Positions 16,634 to 23,082 of a DNA stretch of 43,571 nt are shown here, piece after piece. Numbering within the stretch: the stretch's first letter is position 1; every line of letters starts with the position of its first letter. Where the stretch lies: the NCBI GenBank assembly GCA_902773675.1, contig CACYFN010000021.1, forward strand, positions 1 through 43,571. Direction: 5' to 3'. This DNA is from an uncultured Erysipelotrichaceae bacterium. Lineage in GTDB: Bacteria; Bacillota_I; Bacilli_A; RF39; UBA660. The translations under genes and the position numbers were made by a program. The notes below the pieces were generated by a model that ran no database searches, was not told the origin of the DNA, and saw only the letters and a list, made by a program, of their open reading frames with translations.

Positions 16634-16995
16634 TAGTCCTCAAAATGTTTATATATTGGTCTTGGTTTATATTCTTCTTTTGTTGTACTACTATCTTTTT
16701 TGGTAAAATCCTGAAATATTCCTAGAACTCGTTGAACACTACTTATTCCTTCTTGTAATCCATCTAAGTTAACTGTTTTTATGAAATTAATAAAATCAGT
16801 TAATGCTGCTCCAGTTGATAGATTTTTAATATCTTTTTTAATATCTTCTTTTAAATATTTATCCCATACTTTATCATCACTACCATATATATCATACATT
16901 TCATAAAATTTTTGCCATGTCATTTCATTATTATTTACATATTTAATTAATTGGGGATTCTTCTTTACAAATTCTTTAAATAATTCTTTAGACAT
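16633..16995 (-). CDS. YlbD-like putative spore coat family protein
   Basis: One hundred and twenty residues resembling the YlbD coat-protein family, with FKEFVKKNPQLIKYV and TWQKFYEMYDIYGSDDKVWDKYL near the N terminus. In Bacillus, YlbD has been annotated as a spore coat protein. Here the call depends on that motif and on the order ylbD-ylbE-rsmD. It has an AGGTGG ribosome site. Together with spoIVFA/spoIVFB it suggests that the lineage retains genes of sporulation origin, but function here is unknown. Confidence 0.7.
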   Translation of the reverse strand: MSKELFKEFVKKNPQLIKYVNNNEMTWQKFYEMYDIYGSDDKVWDKYLKEDIKKDIKNLSTGAALTDFINFIKTVNLDGLQEGISSVQRVLGIFQDFTKKDSSTTKEEYKPRPIYKHFED

Positions 16996-17108
16996 ATGAC
17001 CACCTATTTAATTATATGAAACATTTTAAATTAATTAACATTAGTTAGGTATTTTTCATAAACATTTTTAAACTATTTTAATATGATATTATAGATAGGA
17101 GGTATTTT

Positions 17109-17243
17109 ATGTATTATTATGGTGGATACCAAGGCTATGGCGGATACCCTTATGGAGGAGGATGCTGCAACCAAGGTGGTTATGGATATGGTACTGGATA
17201 TGGAGCAGCTATTATCTTAGTATTCCTGGTCCTAGATAAATAA
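17109..17243 (+). CDS. Small Gly/Tyr-rich YjcZ-like protein
   Basis: A 44-residue plus-strand gene, one of the few on this strand. It has a strong ribosome site (TAGGAGG seven bases before ATG) and a terminator directly behind. The product begins MYYYGGYQGYGGYPYGGGCC, continues Gly/Tyr-rich, and ends in the short hydrophobic AAIILVFLVLDK. Composition and layout recall the YjcZ/sporulation-related small proteins of Bacilli, which have a Gly/Tyr-rich front and a hydrophobic tail. The tail seems short. A 17-base segment present in the second copy (21452-21468) is missing here, which shifts the frame at the C terminus. One of the copies is therefore altered. A RiPP-precursor role is not excluded but has no support. 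Confidence 0.65.
   Translation: MYYYGGYQGYGGYPYGGGCCNQGGYGYGTGYGAAIILVFLVLDK
17126..17224 (+). repeat. Left copy of a perfect 99-bp direct repeat bracketing the four-gene cassette
   Basis: Identical over 99 bases to 21353-21451 and in the same orientation. After a 17-base gap in this copy, similarity resumes at CCTGGTCCTAG and runs through the terminator stem, so the whole duplicated unit is about 140 bp. Confidence 0.95.
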
Positions 17244-17274
17244 AAAACTATTAACTTTTGCGGTTAATAGTTTC
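17244..17274. terminator. Bidirectional intrinsic terminator between yjcZ-like gene and Nudix gene
   Basis: AAACTATTAAC and GTTAATAGTTT form an 11-bp stem with a seven-base loop. T-rich tracts follow on both strands, so it can end both the yjcZ-like transcript and the convergent cassette operon. Confidence 0.75.
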
Positions 17275-17345
17275 TTTTAATTTAATGATAAGTATATAAA
17301 ACCTTTTATATAAATGTAAAATTCAATTCTTTGAAAAAGTTATAT

Positions 17346-17825
17346 TTAATTATTTAACTTTATTATTTCATTCTTTAAAATATCATCATTGTAACAATTT
17401 TTTATAAATTCTGGTCTAATATCCATATTTGAAATATTTTGGATATTATACCATTTATTAATTACATTATCTTTATCTAATGTTTTAAAATTATCTTTTT
17501 TATATAATTCAACACTATCAACTTTATAAACAAACAATAATTCATGAAAATTAATATTGTCATATTTGAAAAAATTCTCTACTACTTTAATCAATTTTAT
17601 ATCATTTATATTTAACTCTATTCCAGTTTCTTCTTTTACTTCTCTAATTATTGCTTGATTTGAGTCTTCTAATAAATGTACTCGTCCTCCAATCAAAGAA
17701 TAATAATCATCTCTATCAGCTTTTTGAAGAAGAATTTTGTTATTATGAATTGCTAGAAGAGCAACACGGTAGTTAAATTTTATTGTCTTATCAACATTTA
17801 GATATGAAATATCATTTTTTTTCAT
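17346..17825 (-). CDS. Nudix hydrolase
   Basis: Pyrophosphohydrolase acting on nucleoside diphosphates linked to another group; substrate not predictable. The Nudix box is complete: G47-x5-E53-x7-R61-E62-x-x-E65-E66-x-G68. One hundred and fifty-nine residues, single domain, no targeting signal. It overlaps the HprK-like gene by 14 bases and has its own AAGGTG ribosome site inside that gene, so it is the last gene of the four-gene operon. In a cassette with a sugar transferase and an AdoMet synthetase it could process a sugar nucleotide or a modified nucleotide, or clean up a by-product. That is inference. Confidence 0.92.
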   Translation of the reverse strand: MKKNDISYLNVDKTIKFNYRVALLAIHNNKILLQKADRDDYYSLIGGRVHLLEDSNQAIIREVKEETGIELNINDIKLIKVVENFFKYDNINFHELLFVYKVDSVELYKKDNFKTLDKDNVINKWYNIQNISNMDIRPEFIKNCYNDDILKNEIIKLNN

Positions 17826-18789
17826 ATTTTTTCACCTTTCCGTTTTGTAATTTATATAAGCTATCAATATATTCTATTATATCTTCTAATGGTCCAACTA
17901 CATATTTATAATTTTTATTTTTGTTTATTGCATTTAATAATTCCACTCTTTTTTTATATGTTTCTTGTGTTTCCATTGGTGGTATATAACCTATAGGATA
18001 TCCTTTCTTATTAATAAATGTTGCAGCACTCCCTCTTATATGACTACTTGTATTTTGATAAAGTAGAAAATTATTACGCCAACTATCCCCGTTTGAAATT
18101 ATCAATTTTTCTCTGTCATCTATTCTTAAATATATTATATTTTCTATAATTGTGGGGTTATATTCCTCTTCTATACCAATATCTCTTGCTATAACTGATA
18201 TTTTGTTTATCCAACCATCAATATTATCATTATTAAATAATGGGAGAAGTTCTGGCATATTTTGTTTAACCGATAACAACCTTAAATTAATAAATTTTGT
18301 ACCAGCAAATGCAATTATTTTATCACTAGACATTCCAATTAAAGTCATGTCATTACTTATTAATTTATAACCTCTACTTTGACATAATTTATATGCTAAA
18401 CTTGTTTTGCCAGCTCCAGCATCACCTAATATTAAAGTTGCATTACCATCCTTAGTTACACATGCCGAATGACAAGAACAAATTCCCATTTGACCAAATT
18501 GTTTTTCTAAAAAATGAGATGCCAAATATAATATAATTGATTCATTTAATTCTTCAAAAGGATAATTAATAATCATTTTATTGCCATTTATTTTAATAGG
18601 ACAAGATTTATCTTTTATATTATAATAAACAATTACATAATCATCATCTGTAAGTCGTTTTACTTTAGAAACTATTTTAGCATCATAAAATTCCATGTAC
18701 TCTTTGTTTTTGATAAAATAATTTAATAAAGGGACACTACTTATATAAGTAACTTTAGCCCCTAGTATCGAAATAGTAAATTGCTCCAT
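17812..18789 (-). CDS. HprK-like P-loop kinase
   Basis: The centre matches the C-terminal catalytic domain of HPr kinase/phosphorylase: HSACVTKDGNATLILGDAGAGKTS, with Walker A at residues 122-129, then KLCQSRGYKLISNDMTLIG, aligned with the HprK 'RGHRLVADD' segment (Asp148). The first 100 residues are not the HprK N-terminal domain. The rest (about 200-325) is also unlike classical HprK. Such stand-alone relatives occur in biosynthetic clusters, for example kinases of lasso peptides. Substrate unknown, possibly a small molecule or a Ser/Thr. It lies eight bases after the AdoMet synthetase gene and overlaps the Nudix gene. Ribosome site AGGTG. Confidence 0.8.
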   Translation of the reverse strand: MEQFTISILGAKVTYISSVPLLNYFIKNKEYMEFYDAKIVSKVKRLTDDDYVIVYYNIKDKSCPIKINGNKMIINYPFEELNESIILYLASHFLEKQFGQMGICSCHSACVTKDGNATLILGDAGAGKTSLAYKLCQSRGYKLISNDMTLIGMSSDKIIAFAGTKFINLRLLSVKQNMPELLPLFNNDNIDGWINKISVIARDIGIEEEYNPTIIENIIYLRIDDREKLIISNGDSWRNNFLLYQNTSSHIRGSAATFINKKGYPIGYIPPMETQETYKKRVELLNAINKNKNYKYVVGPLEDIIEYIDSLYKLQNGKVKKYEKK

Positions 18790-18797
18790 TTTTTCAC

Positions 18798-19994
18798 CTA
18801 ATATAGTTTGGTCGAATTTAAAATTTCATTCATAAAATTTTCATTAAATTCTTCTTCAATTATTTTTCTTATTTCATCTTCTTTTTCTTTACGATTGACA
18901 CTTAAATAAAATAAATACGGTTTATAAATTGAGCCTCTATTTCTAGTTAAACAATATAATGTTGTTTTTATTCCTAATTCCGTATCAATTCTTTTTAAAG
19001 CTTTTTCACCCATAAAATTTAAAACACGTCCTGTATGATATCTTTCATTTTTACCACAAGGTGCTTCTACAGTATGTTCTCTAAATGTAGAAATAAATCC
19101 TTGAGCATTGTTTCCTCTTCCAACAATACCTTCTTCACCGCATTCTATACAGCTTCCTAAAACCAATGAATAGTTTCTATATTCTCCATTTGGCAATCTG
19201 TTAATTTCTATTTTATAAGTATAATTATTTGGATTTTTTATTTTACTTGCTACTTCATACAATCTTTTTTCATGTCTTTTAATTATTTGATCGTATTCAT
19301 CTTTAGTATTATAAATATCTTTATACACTGGAACACAAAGTGTTGCAATTATTTCATTATTAATTCGACTAATCATCACTTTAATATCTTGACCAACATC
19401 ATCAAATAAAGGATGAGCATACCCTCTTTTATCATATTTCCAAAAAGATTGTTCTAAATTAAAAGCCATTGTTTCACAAAAAGTTTTAGTTCCATGTAAT
19501 ACACATAACGAAGTATCAGCGGCAAATAATTCATTTGCATCAGGAACATCATTAATATCTCTAGGAGAATACCAGTGGTCTCTTTTAGAATATTGAGTAC
19601 AATTAATAATAATGTTTAAATCTCTATCACAATCTATTCTAGGTATTATAGATTTTAAATACTTTTTAATAACAGGTATAAATAATTTTTTTAAATCAAT
19701 TAATTCTCCATTCATTGTATTTGATACTCTACCATTTAGTTCTACTCTAATTGGATTATGTCTGACAATTTTATTATTTTCCAAAAGAAATAATCCTGCA
19801 CCAATGTATAATTTATCAATATTATGATGCAAAATGCAACCAAAATGTTCCATACAATACTTCGAATAAACTCTAGAACATTCAAATGCAAGCTTATCAG
19901 CAATCGTATCTGGATGACCAATTCCTTTTCTTTCTACTATTTCAATATTTCTACTTTCTGGATCTTTATAATCATTTTCAATTTGTAATTCCAT
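18798..19994 (-). CDS. Archaeal-type S-adenosylmethionine synthetase homologue
   Basis: Belongs to the archaeal AdoMet synthetase family, distinct from bacterial MetK. Recognisable blocks: VERKGIGHPDTIAD near residue 20, FGCILHHNIDK, ELFAADTSL, VGQDIKVM, and GRGNNAQGFIS followed by EAPCGKNERYHTGRV. Residues around the expected methionine pocket differ from archaeal enzymes (for example FAADTSLCVLHGTKT against LANDTSFGVGYAPLS in Methanocaldococcus), so the substrate might not be plain methionine. I chose ATG at 19994 because GGGAGG lies five bases ahead; an ATG four codons earlier contains that ribosome site. It overlaps the glycosyltransferase gene by 17 bases. 398 residues, near normal. Confidence 0.85.
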   Translation of the reverse strand: MELQIENDYKDPESRNIEIVERKGIGHPDTIADKLAFECSRVYSKYCMEHFGCILHHNIDKLYIGAGLFLLENNKIVRHNPIRVELNGRVSNTMNGELIDLKKLFIPVIKKYLKSIIPRIDCDRDLNIIINCTQYSKRDHWYSPRDINDVPDANELFAADTSLCVLHGTKTFCETMAFNLEQSFWKYDKRGYAHPLFDDVGQDIKVMISRINNEIIATLCVPVYKDIYNTKDEYDQIIKRHEKRLYEVASKIKNPNNYTYKIEINRLPNGEYRNYSLVLGSCIECGEEGIVGRGNNAQGFISTFREHTVEAPCGKNERYHTGRVLNFMGEKALKRIDTELGIKTTLYCLTRNRGSIYKPYLFYLSVNRKEKEDEIRKIIEEEFNENFMNEILNSTKLY

Positions 19995-21006
19995 ATTTCC
20001 TCCCATATAACTCTTTCATTAACTGTTTTTCCCAATTAGGATTGCTTTGATTTTTTAGCCAAAATGACACCGTTCTACAAACAAATATTTCTTTCATTTT
20101 AGCAATTAATTCTTCACTAGGATTTTCTATTTCATTAATATACTTATTTAATAAACTAAGCCAATAATTTAAAATTTCATTATAACTGTTTAATCTATTA
20201 CTTTTACAAAATTGAAGATATTTTGTTTCTATATTTGAATGTTTTTGTAATTTTTTTATTTCATATTCATAACATTTATAATTTATTATTTTTTTATTAT
20301 TATAATATGGATATAGTCTACAAGTTTCTGAAAATCCTCTCAAAACACTTTCAAAAATATCTTCCATTTTTAATAAACTAGGATTATGTATTTTATATCC
20401 TAATTCTACTTCCTCTATTTTTAAATTATTAACTATCGCTGTTACAACCATAAAAATATCAATTCCATACATTAGAATATTAGGGGTAAATTTCTTTTGT
20501 AAAATTATCTCTATAAATTTTCTATTAAAACCATAATCACCACCAATAGGTTGTCGGATAAATATTCCATATTTTTCATATAAAACAGGACATATGAAAT
20601 GATTAGTTGTATTTCCTTCTTGATAATTTCTTTTGTATTTTGGAAGTATAAAATCAATTCCATTTTTTAAAAATTCATAATATTTTTCAATCCATGTACT
20701 ATCAATTGATTTTAAATCTGAGTCAAAAGTGAAAGCATAATCTATATCATTTTGTAAACAATAGTTAAAAAAATTAAGAAGATTAATTCCTTTACCTTTT
20801 CGTAAATCAACAAGAGAAATCTTTTCATGTTGAGTTTTTGTCTTATTGAATAATACATTTGTCTCATCAGGACTACAATTATCACAATTTACTATAACAG
20901 CAGAAACTTCTTCTATTTTTGTTAATCCATCATCTATAATTTGTGTTATTTTTTGAATATTGTCTTTTTCGTTATAGCTTGGCAAACAGACTGCAATTTT
21001 AATCAT
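19978..21006 (-). CDS. Family 2/GpgS-like glycosyltransferase
   Basis: GT-A fold transferase, probably soluble since no membrane helix is seen. It opens with IAVCLPSYNEKDNIQKI, has the metal-binding D95-S-D97 in FTFDSDLKS, a KGKG segment, QPIGGDYGFNRKF and LMYGIDIFMV. The last two resemble the acceptor and 'GYG-D/E' blocks of glucosyl-3-phosphoglycerate and mannosylglycerate synthases, though the exact sugar donor and acceptor cannot be told. The C-terminal 100 residues are helical. First gene of the cassette operon, with AGGTGATG before the ATG and a TGA stop overlapped by the next gene. Confidence 0.8.
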   Translation of the reverse strand: MIKIAVCLPSYNEKDNIQKITQIIDDGLTKIEEVSAVIVNCDNCSPDETNVLFNKTKTQHEKISLVDLRKGKGINLLNFFNYCLQNDIDYAFTFDSDLKSIDSTWIEKYYEFLKNGIDFILPKYKRNYQEGNTTNHFICPVLYEKYGIFIRQPIGGDYGFNRKFIEIILQKKFTPNILMYGIDIFMVVTAIVNNLKIEEVELGYKIHNPSLLKMEDIFESVLRGFSETCRLYPYYNNKKIINYKCYEYEIKKLQKHSNIETKYLQFCKSNRLNSYNEILNYWLSLLNKYINEIENPSEELIAKMKEIFVCRTVSFWLKNQSNPNWEKQLMKELYGRKYGITN

Positions 21007-21352
21007 ATTTTACATCACCTATTTTAATAATATATAAAAGAATTATTTTCTAAAAATCAATTTAAAACTATATTATCATCTAAAATATTACATGTCAATT
21101 AAATACAATAATATTGTTATTTTTATGCACGAAATGGTTTTTTATTTGTATAAAATATTCTAAATACATAAAATTATACAAGTATATTATCATTTAATAC
21201 AATTATTCCTAGTTTTTATAACAAATAACAATTATTTTACATTCATAATTTTATATTTATCATTAAAAACAAAATGATTTTCAATATAAAAAAAGATAAA
21301 AATGAATTGTATTATAAGGCTTTTTCAATTATTTTATCTTTACGCTTAAGGC
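21007..21352. other. AT-rich non-coding stretch upstream of the cassette operon
   Basis: About 350 bp with no open frame that has a start and ribosome site on either strand. A weak minus-strand promoter candidate (TTGATT-17-TTATAT) lies near 21030-21060. Otherwise only AT-rich sequence is seen, ending abruptly at the right repeat copy (21353). Confidence 0.5.
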
Positions 21353-21451
21353 ATACCAAGGCTATGGCGGATACCCTTATGGAGGAGGATGCTGCAACCA
21401 AGGTGGTTATGGATATGGTACTGGATATGGAGCAGCTATTATCTTAGTATT
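21353..21451 (+). repeat. Right copy of the 99-bp direct repeat
   Basis: Identical to 17126-17224 in direct orientation, 4.2 kb apart. The left border is abrupt: sequence before 21353 is unrelated to that before 17126. Confidence 0.95.
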
Positions 21452-21479
21452 GAGCTTTTACCCCAGGACCTGGTCCTAG
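21353..21479 (+). pseudogene. 5'-truncated second copy of the YjcZ-like gene
   Basis: The first six codons and ribosome site of the 17109 gene are missing, and no start codon opens the frame here. The remaining codons are identical through residue AAIILV. The frame then runs ...LSFYPRTWS and stops at TAG, because this copy has 17 bases (21452-21468) absent from the left copy. The terminator behind is preserved. Confidence 0.8.
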
Positions 21480-21488
21480 ATAAATAAA

Positions 21489-21515
21489 AAACTATTAACT
21501 TTGTGTTAATAGTTT
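21489..21515. terminator. Bidirectional intrinsic terminator between yjcZ-like remnant and L,D-transpeptidase
   Basis: Same 11-bp stem as at 17244-17274 (AAACTATTAAC/GTTAATAGTTT) with loop TTTGT and T tracts on both strands. It ends the L,D-transpeptidase transcript. Confidence 0.8.
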
Positions 21516-22667
21516 TTATCTTTTTACTAAGACTTTATCTCCAACTTCTACTTCATTTGCTAAAGCCATTACTTCATTATAAGGGCAATTTATACATCCA
21601 TGACTTCCATCATATGTATAAATATCTCCGCCAAAATATGATCTCCAAGTTGCATCATGAATTCCTTCTCCACCATTAAATCCCATAAATACATTAACCA
21701 TTACATCCCAAGTGTCACCTACTAATTCAGCATTATAACTTTTACTATAAATATTAAATAATCCTTCTCCTGTTGGATGATAAAAGTTTAGATTTTCATT
21801 TCCTGTTACAACTGAGAATTCCATTTGTTTTTGGTTATTTTTATATAAACTAAGTGTTTGATCTGATTTATCTACTATTATTGCTGGCTGTGGAATTACA
21901 GAAGCTGATATAGAATCTACATATCCATTATATCCCTCTGTTTCAACATATAATGCATTATCTTCTTGATTTAATATTTGTGCAGATTCTAATGATGGTA
22001 TATCCATTATTTTATCTGTTAATTCTGAATCACTATATAATGTTGTTCCATATGGAAAATAACATATATTAGATTCATTTAAATCAACTTTAGAATGTTC
22101 TATTTCTTCTGTATAATCTTTAGACACATATGCTTTATTTCCTTCATATTCTACTATATACCAATTTCCTACATATCCTAGTTTTTTTATTACATTTCCT
22201 TCATAAAGTGTTGATAAAATAGTAGATTCTGTATTTGGTTCAAGTCTTATATTTACTGTATATAAAGCTCTTATATAATTTGAATCATCTGTTAATACTT
22301 CTTCTGGTTCTTCAATATTGTTTTCTAATTCGTATGATTCTTCTATACTTGGTTCTTCACTTATTTCTTCTATACTTGGTTCTTCTTCGATACTAGTTTC
22401 TTCAACTATTTCTTCTTTAGATTCTTCTGATACTTCAGATGATTCTTCAATACTAGTTTCTTCTTTACTTGCTTCTACTTGACTTGATTTTTCTTTACTA
22501 GATTCTTCTATAGATGGATCTATTTTACTACTTTGTTTATATGAAGATTCTTCTATACTTTCTTCATTTTTAGATGTAATATTACCAGTTATAGAGCATC
22601 CTGTTAATAATATATTACCACTTACTAAAAGAGCTAATAACTTTTTTCTCATTTTAAATTTTTTCAT
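21516..22667 (-). CDS. L,D-transpeptidase lipoprotein (YkuD domain) with Glu/Ser-rich spacer and SH3-like repeats
   Basis: Cross-links or modifies peptidoglycan through a catalytic Cys. A short basic N terminus is followed by a lipoprotein signal (LALLVSGNILLTGC). A long spacer rich in Glu and Ser with repeated SIEESS-like words follows (about residues 30-125), then SH3-like segments (YTVNIRLEPNTESTILSTLYEG and following, about 130-250). The C-terminal YkuD domain contains GEGIHD and the catalytic SHGCINCP. Start chosen at ATG 22667: the promoter -10 box at 22689-22694 excludes the upstream ATG codons at 22700 and 22697, and the ATG at 22676 abuts GGGG directly. The spacer could span the wall. 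Confidence 0.88.
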   Translation of the reverse strand: MKKFKMRKKLLALLVSGNILLTGCSITGNITSKNEESIEESSYKQSSKIDPSIEESSKEKSSQVEASKEETSIEESSEVSEESKEEIVEETSIEEEPSIEEISEEPSIEESYELENNIEEPEEVLTDDSNYIRALYTVNIRLEPNTESTILSTLYEGNVIKKLGYVGNWYIVEYEGNKAYVSKDYTEEIEHSKVDLNESNICYFPYGTTLYSDSELTDKIMDIPSLESAQILNQEDNALYVETEGYNGYVDSISASVIPQPAIIVDKSDQTLSLYKNNQKQMEFSVVTGNENLNFYHPTGEGLFNIYSKSYNAELVGDTWDVMVNVFMGFNGGEGIHDATWRSYFGGDIYTYDGSHGCINCPYNEVMALANEVEVGDKVLVKR

Positions 22668-22688
22668 TTTTTTCATCCCCAAGTTGGT

Positions 22689-22717
22689 ATTATACATCAA
22701 TAACTAGTTAATTGCAA
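22689..22717 (-). promoter_or_regulatory. Predicted promoter of the L,D-transpeptidase gene
   Basis: On the minus strand TTGCAA and a perfect TATAAT are separated by 17 bases, about 20 bases ahead of the chosen start. Confidence 0.65.
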
Positions 22718-22737
22718 ATTAATAATTTTTGAATATA

Positions 22738-22768
22738 AAAACTATTAACCAAAATAGTTAATAGTTTT
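22738..22768 (-). terminator. Intrinsic terminator of the twin-sigma operon
   Basis: AAAACTATTAAC and GTTAATAGTTTT form a 12-bp stem just after the last gene of the operon, with TTTTTATATT beyond it on the minus strand. The stem is the same word as in the hairpins at 17244 and 21489. Confidence 0.75.
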
Positions 22769-22773
22769 AGTAA

Positions 22774-23082
22774 TTATGATTCTAATTCTATTAATTGCTT
22801 AAAAACATTATTATAATCAGCATTAATCATTTCAACTAATGGTTCTAATTTATAATTTTTAAACCTATTTACAAAATCTTTATAAGATGAAAGGAAGAAC
22901 TCATGATAATCTATTAAGATGTTATCTATACAATTTACTCCTATCTTATTTAAAAATGTAATAATTTTTTTAATTTCATATTCATTACAGTTTAAAGAGT
23001 ATTGAATATTATCTGAACATTCTTTTTGTAATTCATCAATTGTTGATTGTTTGATGTTTGATTCTAATAAGAAATCTAACAT
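22774..23082 (-). CDS. Unknown 102-residue protein, last gene of the twin-sigma operon
   Basis: No family recognised. The sequence is mostly helical, with no signal peptide, membrane helix or Cys pair suggestive of a metal site. ATG at 23082 overlaps the TAA of the upstream 23082-25148 gene (TAATG), with AGGAG upstream, so its translation is coupled to that gene. A longer frame from 23142 has no separate ribosome site and is unlikely. Role unknown; membership of the operon is the only clue. Confidence 0.7.
   Translation of the reverse strand: MLDFLLESNIKQSTIDELQKECSDNIQYSLNCNEYEIKKIITFLNKIGVNCIDNILIDYHEFFLSSYKDFVNRFKNYKLEPLVEMINADYNNVFKQLIELES

Larger units (their letters stand above)
17244..21352. 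other. Candidate genomic island: four-gene cassette inserted at the yjcZ-like locus
   Basis: The stretch between the two 99-bp repeats holds four overlapping or closely spaced minus-strand genes (glycosyltransferase, archaeal-type AdoMet synthetase, HprK-like kinase, Nudix hydrolase) plus about 350 bp of upstream non-coding DNA. The left repeat copy keeps the gene start, the right one keeps the uninterrupted 3' end, as expected if a segment entered by recombination within this small gene or if the locus was duplicated. No integrase or transposase is present. Base composition does not obviously differ from the surroundings. Confidence 0.6.

Noticed and set aside
19978-19980. Mycoplasma-type code with UGA as Trp
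   Set aside because: The glycosyltransferase ends in TGA at a normal place with the next gene already started, and Trp positions are encoded by TGG throughout, so the standard code fits.
17346-21006. Classical integrative element or transposon
   Set aside because: No integrase, transposase, tRNA target or terminal inverted repeats were seen; only the direct repeats of a small gene bracket the cassette.
22300-22570. CRISPR-like repetitive stretch
   Set aside because: The repeats are in-frame codons for SIEESS-like words of a wall-spanning spacer, irregular in spacing and without spacers of constant length.
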